This document shows, one piece after another, positions 53,305-61,957 of a stretch of 64,000 nt of DNA. The stretch covers positions 1 to 64,000 of the forward strand of contig JAWKWA010000013.1 of assembly GCA_041397765.1 (NCBI GenBank), in the 5' to 3' direction. The stretch's first letter is position 1, and the number at the start of each line of letters is the position of its first letter. The notes under the pieces are model-generated. The model saw nothing but the letters and a program-made list of their open reading frames with translations. It ran no database searches and was not told the origin of the DNA. The stretch comes from JAWKWA01 sp041397765 (GTDB lineage: Bacteria > Pseudomonadota > Alphaproteobacteria > Rhizobiales > Hyphomicrobiaceae). The position numbers were made by a program, and so were the translations under genes.

Positions 53305-54180
53305 ATGAGCGAGCGGCTGTCACGCGTCCTGCTTGCCGCGCCCGGCATCGCCTGGCTCGTCATCCTGATGGTGATCCCGTGCCTCCTGGTGCTCGCCAAC
53401 TCGTTCTTCGAGCGCGGCGTCTATGGCGGCATCGACTATGTCTTCACGCTCGGCAACTATGCCCGGGCCTTCGACAGCCTCTATCTGCGCGTCTTCCTCA
53501 ACTCGGCGCGGATCGCGGCGACCGCTGCCGCCATCGCGGTCGTCATCGCCTATCCGGTCGCCTTCGCCATCGCGCGCGCGACGCCCGCCCGGCAGTCCGC
53601 CTATCTTTTCCTCGTCATGCTGCCGTTCTGGTCGAACTACCTCATCCGAACCTATGCGTGGATGGTGATGCTGAACCCCAAGGGCATCGTCAACAACGGG
53701 CTGACGGGGCTCGGACTGCCCGAGCTGCCGCTGCTCTACAACGAGTTCGCGGTGATCGTCGGTCTCGTCTACAACTACACGCCCTTCGTCGTGCTCGCGA
53801 TCTTCTCGGCGCTCGGTCGCGTCAACCGCGAGGTGATCGAGGCGTCGGAGGATCTCGGCGCCTCCTCCTTCATGACGTTCCGCCGCGTGCTGCTGCCGCT
53901 GACGGTGCCCGGCATCGCCACCGGCTTCGTCTTCGTATTCGTGCTCTCGATCGGCAATTTCATCACGCCCGCGCTGCTCGGCGGCAAGCGCGTGCAGATG
54001 GTCGGCAACCTGGTCTACGACCAGTTCCTGTCGGCGCGCGACTGGCCGTTCGGCTCGGCGCTCGCCTTCATCCTCATCGGCATCATGATGGTGCTGCTGT
54101 TCGCTCAGGCGCTGCTGGCGCGGCGGATCGAAACGGCGGGCGAGCGTGCCGAGGGCGCACGGGGAGGCGGCGATGTCTGA
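53305..54180 (+). CDS. potB: Spermidine/putrescine ABC transporter permease (PotB/PotH type)
   Basis: The 291-residue inner-membrane protein has six spans. It carries LVMLPFWSNYLIRTYAW, typical of PotB, and the ATPase-contact EAA loop ASEDLGASSFMTFRRVLLPLTVPG. The start at 53305 is followed by a positively charged N-terminus. It overlaps the next permease gene by 8 bp. Confidence 0.92.
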   Translation: MSERLSRVLLAAPGIAWLVILMVIPCLLVLANSFFERGVYGGIDYVFTLGNYARAFDSLYLRVFLNSARIAATAAAIAVVIAYPVAFAIARATPARQSAYLFLVMLPFWSNYLIRTYAWMVMLNPKGIVNNGLTGLGLPELPLLYNEFAVIVGLVYNYTPFVVLAIFSALGRVNREVIEASEDLGASSFMTFRRVLLPLTVPGIATGFVFVFVLSIGNFITPALLGGKRVQMVGNLVYDQFLSARDWPFGSALAFILIGIMMVLLFAQALLARRIETAGERAEGARGGGDV

Positions 54181-54976
54181 GACCTCGGTGCGCCGGCGCC
54201 GAATCGCCTGGTGGTCCTGGCTCGATCTCCATCTCGCGGCCTTCTTCGTCTTTCTCTATCTGCCGATCCTCGTGCTCATCGCGCTCTCCTTCAACCGGTC
54301 GGGTCTGCCGACGGCGTGGACCGGCATGACGCTCGACTGGTACGCGAAGCTGTTCTCCTCGCCCGATATCGGGCGGGCGCTCCTCAACACGCTGATCGTC
54401 GCCGTGGCCGTCACCTTGCTCTCGACCGTCATCGGCACGGCGATCGGCCTTGCCCTCATGGGCACGAGGCCGCCACCGGCCTTGGAGGCGCTGCTGTTCG
54501 CGCCGATGATCATTCCCGACATCGTGCTCGCCATCGCGCTCGCCTCTTTCTACTACCTCGTCGGGCTCTCGCTCGGGCTCCATTCGATCGTGCTGTCGCA
54601 TGTCGTGTTCGACATCGCCTTCGTCACGGCGGTGGTCAGGACGCGGCTCGCCCATTTCGACCGCTCGATCATCGAGGCCTCGATCGACCTTGGCGCCGGC
54701 GACTGGACGACGTTCCGGCGCATCACGCTGCCGGTGATCGCGCGGGGCGTGGTGGCGGCGGGACTGCTCGCCTTCACGCTGTCGATCGACGAGTTCATCA
54801 TCGCCTATTTCACGTCGGGGGCCGGCACCTCGTCGACGACACTGCCAATGAAGATCTTCTCCATGGTGCGGTTCGGCGTGACGCCCGACATCAACGCGCT
54901 GGCGGCCATCCTGATGACGGTCAGCTTCGTGATCGTGCTCGCCTCGCAGCGGCTCGAGCGGAAGGGGCGGACATGA
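54173..54976 (+). CDS. potC: Spermidine/putrescine ABC transporter permease (PotC/PotI type)
   Basis: The 267-residue six-span permease has the EAA loop ASIDLGAGDWTTFRRITLPVIARG and FTLSIDEFIIAYFTSG, typical of PotC. Its ATG at 54173 lies inside the end of potB and follows GGGGAGG. Its stop overlaps the start of the ATPase gene (ATGA). Confidence 0.92.
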   Translation: MSETSVRRRRIAWWSWLDLHLAAFFVFLYLPILVLIALSFNRSGLPTAWTGMTLDWYAKLFSSPDIGRALLNTLIVAVAVTLLSTVIGTAIGLALMGTRPPPALEALLFAPMIIPDIVLAIALASFYYLVGLSLGLHSIVLSHVVFDIAFVTAVVRTRLAHFDRSIIEASIDLGAGDWTTFRRITLPVIARGVVAAGLLAFTLSIDEFIIAYFTSGAGTSSTTLPMKIFSMVRFGVTPDINALAAILMTVSFVIVLASQRLERKGRT

Positions 54977-56139
54977 AGGGACGCGAGCGGGGAGTTGAGC
55001 GGGGGGAGGCCATCCTCGAAGGGCGCGGGCTGACACGGCGTTTCGGGGCGGTGACGGCTCTCGAGGGCGTCGACGTGGCGATCCGCGAGGGTGAGTTCTT
55101 CGCGCTGCTCGGGCCGTCGGGCTGCGGAAAGACGACGCTGCTCAGATGTTTCGCCGGGTTCGAGCGGCCAGACGCGGGGCGCGTTCTGCTGGCGGGCGAG
55201 GACATCACCGAGACGAGGGCCAACCGCCGGCCGCTCAACATGATGTTCCAGTCCTATGCGCTCTTTCCGCATATGACGGTGCTGCGCAACGTCGCCTATG
55301 GGCTCGAGATGGAGGGCATCGGCGAGCCCGAGCTCGGCCGACGGGTCCGCGACATCCTCGAGGTGACGGGGCTCGGCGCCATGGCCGACCGGCGGCCGCA
55401 CGAATTGTCGGGAGGTCAGCGCCAGCGCGTCGCACTCGCCCGGGCGCTCGTCAAGCGGCCGAAGGTGCTGCTGCTCGACGAGCCGCTCTCGGCGCTCGAC
55501 AAGGGCCTGCGCGAGCAGATGCAGGTCGAATTGAAGCGGGCGCAGAAGGAGGCGGGCATCGCCTTCGTCATCGTCACGCACGACCAGGAGGAGGCGCTCG
55601 GCCTCGCCGACCGCATCGCCGTGCTCGACCATGGCCGCATCCGTCAGATCGGCACAGCGCGCGAGATCTACGACGAACCGGCCGACCTTTTCGTCGCCGG
55701 CTTCGTCGGCTCCAACAACATCCTCGCCTGGGACCGGCTCGGCGGCGCGCTCGCGCAAGGTCTCGAGAGGCCCTTCGGCCACATCCCCGGCAAGTCGCAT
55801 CTTGCCATCCGGCCGGAGCGCCTCGTCGTCTCCAGAACGGGCGAGGAGATCGTCGCTGGCCCCTCGTTCCGCGTCCGGGTCGCCGAGATCGTCGACCATG
55901 GCGCCGATCTCGTCGCGCTGCTTCAGCCGCTCGAGGGCGCGGGCGGCATGGGGGCGCTGACGGCGCGGCTCGGCATCGCCGATGCGGAGCGGGTGCGGCC
56001 GCGCGTCGGCGACGAGGTGTGGTGCGGGTTCCATGCCGATCATGCCCGCGTGCTGACGGAGGGGGCCGGCGAACAGGGTGGCGCGGCGGCAGGCCATCCG
56101 CTAAAGCGCTCAGAGCAACGCCATTCCGGGAGGACACCG
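54973..56139 (+). CDS. potA: Spermidine/putrescine ABC transporter ATPase, open into next gene
   Basis: The 389-codon segment encodes a PotA-type ATPase: Walker A GPSGCGKT, Q-loop MMFQSYALFPHM, signature LSGGQRQR, Walker B VLLLDEPLSALD, switch His VTHDQEEAL, and a TOBE domain (about 280-365). The usual stop is absent: the frame runs straight into the glycosyltransferase from 56140, so as written the two form one 824-residue chain. A stop (TAA at about 56101) exists two frames over, after ARRQAIR, which suggests a lost base shortly before it. The end given here is the last base before the glycosyltransferase ATG. Confidence 0.85.
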
Positions 56140-57447
56140 ATGACCGAGAGAAAGACGCTCGCCTTCTTCCCCGAGGCCGCATTCGGACCGGCGCTCAACT
56201 CGGTCGGCATCGCGCAGGCCTGCGAGAAGCTCGGCCACAAATGCGTCTTCCTGTCGGATCCCGGCTTCACCCAGGTCTATCGCGATTACGGCTTCGAAGC
56301 GCACGATGTGAACCTGTCTGAGCCGATGCCGCCCGAGCAGATGGCGAAATACTGGGTCGACTTCATCAACGGCCACATCCCGAACTTCAACAAGGCGCCG
56401 ATCGACCAGATCGAGAACTACGTCAAGGATTGCTGGAACGCCATCGTCGAGACCTCGATCTGGGCGGAGAAGGACCTGCCGGGCGTGCTGGACCGGGTGA
56501 AGCCGGATCTCATCTCGGTCGACAATGTGATCCTGTTTCCCGCCATCAAGCGCTATTCGGCGGCGCATGGCGCACCTTGGGTGCGGATCATCTCGTGCTC
56601 GGAGAACGAGATCCCCGATCCCGACATCCCGCCGCACCTGTCGGGCTGCGGTGAGAAGGACAAGGCCTGCTTCCACGCCTACGACACGCGTTTCAACGCG
56701 GCGGTCAAGGAGGCGCACGAGCGCTTCAACGCACATCTGAAGGCCTGTGGCGAGGAGCCCTATCCGCTCGGGCAGTTCTTCGAGGCCTCGCCCTTCATGA
56801 ACCTGCTGCTCTATCCAGAGCCGGTCAAGTTCACCCGCTCGGTGCCGCTCGATCCGCGCCGCTTCCAATATCTCGACGGCTGCGTGCGCCAGGAGAAGGC
56901 CTACGACATCCCGACCTTCAAGGCGATGAACGACAAGCCGCTGATCTATGTCAGCTTCGGCTCGCTCGGCTCGGGCGACACGGCGACCATCAAGCGCCTC
57001 ATCGCCGCGCTCGGGCGGATGCCGGTGCGCGTCCTCGTCAATATCGGCGACTACGGCGGCGAGTACGAAGGCTTCCCCGACAATGTCATCGCCGACAAGT
57101 GGTTTCCCCAGCCCTCGGTGATCGAGAAGGCGGATGCGGTAATCCATCACGGCGGGAACAACTCGTTCACGGAGTGCCTCTATTTCGGCAAGCCGGCGAT
57201 CATCATGCCCTATGTGTGGGATGGCCACGACAATGCGACGCGTGTCGCGGAGACGGGCCATGGCCTCAAGATGCACCGCGCCGACTGGAGCGAGGATCAA
57301 CTCGCCGCCGCCGTGCAGACGCTGCTCAGCGACCGGGAGATGAAGGCGCGCCTGTCGGCGACCTCGGCCTTCATGAAGCGCCGGCACGGTCCGACCAAGG
57401 CCGCCGGCATCCTCGATGCGCTCGCGACTTCCGGCCGGTATATGTGA
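56140..57447 (+). CDS. GT1-family (UGT/MGT-like) glycosyltransferase
   Basis: A 435-residue GT-B enzyme. The C-terminal nucleotide-sugar signature is HHGGNNSFTECLYFGKPAII with MPYVWDGHDNATRV, and YVSFGSLGSGD begins the second Rossmann domain. The N-terminal half is the acceptor side (FFPEAAFGPALNSVGIAQACE). The ATG at 56140 has CGGGAGGA before it, so separate translation is possible although the frame is continuous with potA. Acceptor and sugar donor are unknown. Confidence 0.85.
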   Translation: MTERKTLAFFPEAAFGPALNSVGIAQACEKLGHKCVFLSDPGFTQVYRDYGFEAHDVNLSEPMPPEQMAKYWVDFINGHIPNFNKAPIDQIENYVKDCWNAIVETSIWAEKDLPGVLDRVKPDLISVDNVILFPAIKRYSAAHGAPWVRIISCSENEIPDPDIPPHLSGCGEKDKACFHAYDTRFNAAVKEAHERFNAHLKACGEEPYPLGQFFEASPFMNLLLYPEPVKFTRSVPLDPRRFQYLDGCVRQEKAYDIPTFKAMNDKPLIYVSFGSLGSGDTATIKRLIAALGRMPVRVLVNIGDYGGEYEGFPDNVIADKWFPQPSVIEKADAVIHHGGNNSFTECLYFGKPAIIMPYVWDGHDNATRVAETGHGLKMHRADWSEDQLAAAVQTLLSDREMKARLSATSAFMKRRHGPTKAAGILDALATSGRYM

Positions 57448-57516
57448 GCGGGGCCGTTTGAAGGTTGCGCAGGCGTGCCGCTTCAAGCGGAGCCGCACGC
57501 CTCGCCAGCGGTTAGG

Positions 57517-57686
57517 CTAGTGGAGCGAATTTGACACTTCGTGTCCCGGCTGCTGCGAAGTGCGTTCGCAAGTGTCAAAATTCAAAAGCTCCACCAAGCT
57601 TGCTAGTGGTTCTCATGATTCCGACATTTGCTCTCACGGGATCTGAAGCGGGATGCAAATGTCGGAATGGAATCACCAGGGGATCG
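57517..57686. repeat. Two-hairpin intergenic repeat, copy 2
   Basis: Same architecture as 49-222. Hairpin 1: GAATTTGACACTT (57527-57539) with AAGTGTCAAAATTC (57570-57583; one bulged A). Hairpin 2: ATTCCGACATTTGC (57618-57631) with GCAAATGTCGGAAT (57655-57668). Relative to copy 1 a C-G pair became T-A in stem 1 and a G-C pair became A-T in stem 2, each with its partner changed too. Ends in the short shared words ATCAC and GATCG. It ends 7 bp after the stop of vapC region begins, between the glycosyltransferase and toxin genes. Confidence 0.85.
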
Positions 57687-57693
57687 GGCGACA

Positions 57694-58110
57694 TCAGAGG
57701 GGCTCGAAGGGATTGACGAGCCGGACCCCGGTGCCGGCGAAATCGGCGACGTTGCGGCTCACCAATATGAGGTCGTGAACGAGGGCAGTGGCGGCCATCA
57801 GACTATCCCGGTCGGGCCGGGGATCGGGCACGTGGAGGGGGGCGCACCGACGCACAACGGCCAGCGAGACCGGCAGGATGCGACCATCGAATGCCGGCAA
57901 CACTTGTCGCTCCATCCAGGCTCGCAGACGATCCCCCTGAGGCTGGTCGCGCCGGGCGATCCGTCGCCATCCAATCTCGATCTCGAGCGCCGTGATCACG
58001 GAGAGAAAGAGTGTGGCAGGCTCAGCCGTCTGCGCCCAGGCCGCAACGTGCCGGTCAACCCGGCCGAGGCGTCGCAACTCGGAGATGATGTTGGTGTCGA
58101 GGAGATACAT
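57694..58110 (-). CDS. vapC: VapC-type PIN-domain ribonuclease toxin
   Basis: The 138-residue PIN protein has the acidic metal site: D5 in LLDTNIISEL, a Glu in TALEIEIGW, and the later D-rich PDRDSLMAATAL and SRNVADFAG. The ATG overlaps the antitoxin stop (TGATG). As a toxin it would cut a tRNA or rRNA when free of the antitoxin. The repeat copy 2 begins right after its stop. Confidence 0.93.
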   Translation of the reverse strand: MYLLDTNIISELRRLGRVDRHVAAWAQTAEPATLFLSVITALEIEIGWRRIARRDQPQGDRLRAWMERQVLPAFDGRILPVSLAVVRRCAPLHVPDPRPDRDSLMAATALVHDLILVSRNVADFAGTGVRLVNPFEPL

Positions 58111-58361
58111 CAGTCGAGATCGGCCGGCCTTTGCATCGAGCCGAGCCTGGGGAGTTCCATGTCGTCGTCGGCCGCGCCGGACTGGCCGAGCAAATCCAGA
58201 ATCGATGCTCCCTTGCCGACCAGCCGCTGATAGTCCTCATAGTTGAGAAGGACATAGGCCGGTATCCCGCGATCGGTAACCACCACGGGTCCGTCCTCAG
58301 CCGCGCGCTTGGCCCGGCCGACATCCTGATTGAACTCGCGACTGGTCACGATCGTGGTCAT
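58110..58361 (-). CDS. Phd/YefM-family antitoxin
   Basis: An 83-residue antitoxin with the DNA-binding N-terminus TTIVTSREFNQDVGRAKRAA, followed by VVVTDRGIPAYVLL. The acidic C-terminal part (DDDMELP) should wrap the toxin. It is the first gene of the pair and is expected to repress its own promoter. Pairing of a Phd antitoxin with a PIN toxin is common. Confidence 0.92.
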   Translation of the reverse strand: MTTIVTSREFNQDVGRAKRAAEDGPVVVTDRGIPAYVLLNYEDYQRLVGKGASILDLLGQSGAADDDMELPRLGSMQRPADLD

Positions 58362-58489
58362 GGCACTGCCCTGCTTGTGATGATGCTACAATACTACAAG
58401 TTCGGCCACGGGCAAGAGCATTGCTCTCGTGACGAAGTCGACAGATGTTGTGCGCGCCACAACCCGCCAGTCAGCCGAAAGAGCCAAAC

Positions 58490-59218
58490 ATGCCGACCAA
58501 CCTCGCCTCGTCCGCGCCGCATATCCATCCGGCCCTCAGCTGGGCGGATGACCTCAAGGACTGGGGACCGCAGCCCGATGCGATCGAGGGCGCATCGCAT
58601 TCGCGCGGGCGGCTCCTCTGGAAGTCGCCCGGGGGCGCGGTCGAGAGCGGCATCTGGATCTGCACGCCGGGCCGCTGGCGGCTTTCGATCCCCAAGGAGG
58701 AGGTCTGCCACTTCGTTTCGGGCCGTGCCCTCTACCGCGAGGACGGCGGCGAGGAGATCACCGTCGGGCCGGGCTCGGTCGTCCATTTCCATCCCGGCTA
58801 CAAGGGCGAGTGCACGGTGCTCGAGGAGATGCGCGTCGTCTATATGGCGGCGCCCTATGAGGGGCCGCAGCCGGGCGGCGCCCATGTCATGCGCGATCCC
58901 GCCTCGATCGGCGATCTGGTCGACTGGGGGCCGGTGCCGACCATGATCGAGGGACAGTCGCGCACCTCGGGTCGGCTGCTTTTCAAGCGCGAGGGCAACC
59001 GGGCCGAAACCGGCATCTGGATCTGCACGCCCGGCACCTGGAATTGCCACGTCACCTCGGACGAACTCTGCCATTTCCTGTCGGGCCGCTGCACCTATAC
59101 GCACGAGAGCGGCGACATCATCGAGATTCGGCCTGACACGGCCGCCTTCTTCCCGGAAGGCTGGAAGGGCGTCTGCCGGATCGATGAGACGGTCAGGAAG
59201 GTCTACATGATCCGCTGA
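58490..59218 (+). CDS. Duplicated cupin (cupin_3/DUF861) protein
   Basis: The 242-residue protein is two tandem cupin_3 domains. Residues about 38-118 and 158-240 align: GRLLWKSPGGAVESGIWICTPG against GRLLFKREGNRAETGIWICTPG, EEVCHFVSGRALY against DELCHFLSGRCTY, and FHPGYKGECTV against FPEGWKGVCRI. Each has only a partial metal set (one His in the first motif), as in DUF861 cupins. The start at 58490 was chosen for homology; a GTG-rich lead lies upstream. Function unknown. Confidence 0.85.
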   Translation: MPTNLASSAPHIHPALSWADDLKDWGPQPDAIEGASHSRGRLLWKSPGGAVESGIWICTPGRWRLSIPKEEVCHFVSGRALYREDGGEEITVGPGSVVHFHPGYKGECTVLEEMRVVYMAAPYEGPQPGGAHVMRDPASIGDLVDWGPVPTMIEGQSRTSGRLLFKREGNRAETGIWICTPGTWNCHVTSDELCHFLSGRCTYTHESGDIIEIRPDTAAFFPEGWKGVCRIDETVRKVYMIR

Positions 59219-59356
59219 CGGCGGTGGGGTGGCACCGGGTGATCCGGCGGCGCAGGCTCTGCGTAGAAAGGGCGAAGGACGCGGGCTCTCCCATCCCTCC
59301 CCTCGCTGCCCGCGTCCGGCCCCGGCCCGCCATCGAATGTCGGCCGGGGCCTTCCT

Positions 59357-59854
59357 TTACATGGTCGTCTTGAGCGCGGTCGGGCCCTTCAGGGTCTGGT
59401 AGACGACGCAATAGCGCTCGGTGAGCTTCAACAATGTCGCGCGTTGCTCGTCGGTGAGGTTGCCGATGACATCGAAGGTCAGGCGGATTTCGCGAAATCC
59501 GACAGGGGCGTCACGCGCAACACCGAGCGTGCCGCGAAAGTCGAGATCGCCCTCGGCGCGGATGACCGCATCCTCGAGCGGCAGGGCGAGAGCCGTCGCG
59601 ACCGCCTTCAGCGTCACGCCGGCACAGGCAACCAGCGCCTCGAGCAGCATGTCGCCCGAGCAGGCGGAGAGCCCGTCGCCGCCGGTCGCGGGATGGAGCC
59701 CGGCCTCGACGACGGCCTTGCCGGTCGCAAGCGAGCAGGTGATCCCTTCGCCGATCCGGCCCTCGGCGCGGAGGGTGACGAGAGCGGCGGCCGGATCTTC
59801 ACGATAGCGGGCCTTGACAGGGGCCTGCAGGGCCTTCAGCGCATCGGCATCCAT
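59357..59854 (-). CDS. OsmC family protein
   Basis: The 165-residue protein has the OsmC pattern with two peroxidatic-type cysteines: one in LSACSGDMLLEALVACAGVT and one in TERYCVVYQTL. Members reduce organic hydroperoxides or are of unknown role. The residues before the first Cys (PATGGDGL) match the branch of OsmC-like proteins not yet assigned. ATG 59854 has GGAGG five bases before it. Just 79 bp from hemF's stop, same strand. Confidence 0.88.
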   Translation of the reverse strand: MDADALKALQAPVKARYREDPAAALVTLRAEGRIGEGITCSLATGKAVVEAGLHPATGGDGLSACSGDMLLEALVACAGVTLKAVATALALPLEDAVIRAEGDLDFRGTLGVARDAPVGFREIRLTFDVIGNLTDEQRATLLKLTERYCVVYQTLKGPTALKTTM

Positions 59855-59933
59855 GGAAGCCTCCATCGGTTCGCCGCATTCGAGCGGGGGCGTCGTTCGC
59901 CCAAGGCCGATCCGCATCCGCGGCCCAGGCCTC

Positions 59934-60830
59934 TCAAGGCCATTTCACCTCGGGGGGCATCGAGGAGAGTATCGAATCGACATTGCCGCCGGTCTTCAGG
60001 CCGAACACCGTGCCGCGGTCGTAAAGCAGGTTGAACTCGACATAGCGGCCGCGGCGGACGAGTTGCTCCTCGCGGTCGCCGGGCGTGTAGGGGGTCGCGA
60101 AATTGGCGCGGACGAGCCTTGGATAGATATCCTTGAAGGCGAGACCGACGGCCTTGGTGAAGGCGAGATCGGCAGCGAAGTCGCCGGAGTTCAGATAGTC
60201 GTAGAAGATGCCGCCGATGCCGCGCATCTCCTTCCTGTGCGGCAGGTAGAAATACTCGTCACACCAGGTCTTGTAGCGGGCGTAGTCGGCGACCTCGTGG
60301 GGCGTGCAGGCGGTCTGCATGGCGGCGTGGAAGGCGCGCGTGTCGGCGTCCTCCTGCGTTCGCCGCCGGGCGAGCACGGGCGTCAGGTCGGCGCCGCCGC
60401 CGAACCAGTCCTTCGTCGTGACGACGAGACGGGTGTTCATGTGCACGGCCGGCACGTTCGGGTTGCGCATATGGGCGATGAGCGAGATGCCCGAGGCCCA
60501 GAAGCGCGGATCCGCGTCGGCGCCGGGGATCTGCTTCCGGAACTCGGGTGCGAACTCGCCATGAACGGTCGAGGTGTGGACGCCGACCTTCTCGAAGACG
60601 CGGCCCTTCATCATCGACATGATGCCGCCGCCGCCGGGCGCGCCGGTATGATCCTTCCTCTCCCAGGGTGTCCGCTCGAAGCGCGCGGGTGCCATGTCGG
60701 CGTGGGGGGCGCCGGCCGGCAGATCGTCCTCGAGCGCCTCGAAGGCGGCGATGATCTCGTCTCTCAGCGTCTCGAACCAGGCTCTGGCCGTCGCCTGCTT
60801 GTCATCGAGGGTGATCGGTGCGCTCGTCAT
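59934..60830 (-). CDS. hemF: Oxygen-dependent coproporphyrinogen III oxidase
   Basis: The 298-residue enzyme decarboxylates coproporphyrinogen III to protoporphyrinogen IX with O2. Signatures: GGGGIMSMMKGRVFEKVGVH, MNTRLVVTTKDWFGGGADLTP, CDEYFYLPHRKE.RG.GGIFYDYL and RGRYVEFNLLYDRGT. Full length; the last residues MPPEVKWP are typical. It implies at least a facultatively aerobic organism. Confidence 0.97.
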   Translation of the reverse strand: MTSAPITLDDKQATARAWFETLRDEIIAAFEALEDDLPAGAPHADMAPARFERTPWERKDHTGAPGGGGIMSMMKGRVFEKVGVHTSTVHGEFAPEFRKQIPGADADPRFWASGISLIAHMRNPNVPAVHMNTRLVVTTKDWFGGGADLTPVLARRRTQEDADTRAFHAAMQTACTPHEVADYARYKTWCDEYFYLPHRKEMRGIGGIFYDYLNSGDFAADLAFTKAVGLAFKDIYPRLVRANFATPYTPGDREEQLVRRGRYVEFNLLYDRGTVFGLKTGGNVDSILSSMPPEVKWP

Positions 60831-60947
60831 GGGGCCTCGGCTGGCGTCAACAGGGCGGAACGGACGGGCGGCGGCCCGTACGCCTCCTGTAGCAGACCCG
60901 CATCCTCGGCTGAACCCTGTCGGCGGCCGCCGCGTCTCCCGTCGCCG

Positions 60948-61535
60948 CTATCGGACGAAGGTGTTCCGCACCCTGACCGAGTTCTGGAAATAGGGAATCC
61001 AGATCGCGGCAGAAGATGATAGAGCGGACGAGTCCACGGCGGTATGCGACCAGCTCGGGGCCGCTCAAGTGATCGGTCATGTAGAGCAGCAACAAGAAGA
61101 CGATGTTGTAGCCAGCGAAGACGAGAAGAAAATCGTCATCGCCTTGCGCACGCGGCGCGATTTGCGGAAGAAAAGGACCAGACACCAGATGTCGAGGGCC
61201 AGCAGGCTCACGTAGTAGCTGACGAGCAGGGTTACGATCGTCAAGCCGAGAAGGATTTCGGGTTGGCCGAGCGTGACGAGCAGATCCGATCGGCTGAGCG
61301 TCAAGAGCCGGGCCAGATCACGCCAACCGACCGAGGTCGCTTCGCCCGTCAGCACCTCGGAAAGGTCGACCGCCAGCATGAGGAGCAGTGCCGATACCTG
61401 CCAGCAGCAGTTGGAGCAGCGGCAGGATCAGCCGGCGATGCCCTTGGGGCCGGTGACGGCGGCGGCGCGGTACCGGCGGCTTCGCTGGACAGGCCCGACG
61501 TTCCAGCAATGGGGAGCTCTGGAGTTTCCGCTCAT
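60948..61535 (-). pseudogene. DUF2569 membrane protein gene, several indels
   Basis: Pieces in three frames spell one DUF2569 protein of about 195 residues. The ATG at 61535 opens MSGNSRAPHC...TGPKGIAG; after a 4-nt loss near 61430 comes LILPLLQLLL, after a shift near 61405 SALLLMLAVDLSEVL and two spans with LDIWCLVLFFRKSRRVRKAM, after a lost T in a T run near 61130 FLLVFAGYNIVFLLLLYM, and after one extra base near 61008 the typical end AIWIPYFQNSVRVRNTFVR and stop. At least four indels in under 600 bp make sequencing error alone less likely than for the single-shift genes. Confidence 0.7.
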
Positions 61536-61957
61536 GTCATCTTCCTGAGGATGAAGCACCGAGCCGCAATATCCGACCTATCCCAAGCACGCCGCGCGCC
61601 AGATGTCGGCCCGTTTTCCAAGCGCCACTCCACGGGTGTCGTGGCGCCGCCGGGCGAGCGCGCTCGCCCCGACTTGGTGGTGTGACGGCGTCGTCGGTCA
61701 TCCGGCGGTGCCGCCGGGCAACTTCGAGCCGGCGCATCTGGGTTCGGGTAACCGCCTCGTCGCTTATGGCTCTCGGAAGAGTCGGGTTTGTGCGCGCTCC
61801 CGCGTCGGGGTTCGTGCGCGCTCCCGCGTCGGGGTTCGTGCGCGCTCCCGCGCGGGGGGCTTTCGATCGCGACACCCGCTCACTAATATCAGGTTCGTGC
61901 CTCAGGGTGCGACGTTGGCAGTAGGGGCGCCTCTCGCGCCTTCGGGAGGCTCCACTC
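61536..61957. other. Intergenic region with 24-bp tandem repeats
   Basis: A 422-bp gap between the broken DUF2569 gene and the divergent exporter gene. It holds the repeat at 61781-61851 and must contain the exporter promoter, which I could not place. A plus-strand open frame across the repeats is not gene-like. Confidence 0.45.
61781..61851. repeat. 24-bp tandem repeat, three units
   Basis: Units GTCGGGTTTGTGCGCGCTCCCGC (23 bp, 61781-61803) and two identical 24-bp units GTCGGGGTTCGTGCGCGCTC (plus CCGC) at 61804-61827 and 61828-61851. Part of a fourth follows. The array lies about 110 bp before the exporter gene. Confidence 0.9.

Noticed and set aside
54211..54972. Upstream part of the long frame that contains potA
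   Set aside because: It overlaps potC in another frame and is arginine/histidine-rich shadow; the ATG at 54973 with the ATGA overlap is the start.
61682..61924. Plus-strand open frame with FVRAPASG repeats
   Set aside because: The repeat peptide is only the translation of the 24-bp tandem DNA repeat; no start site or homology.
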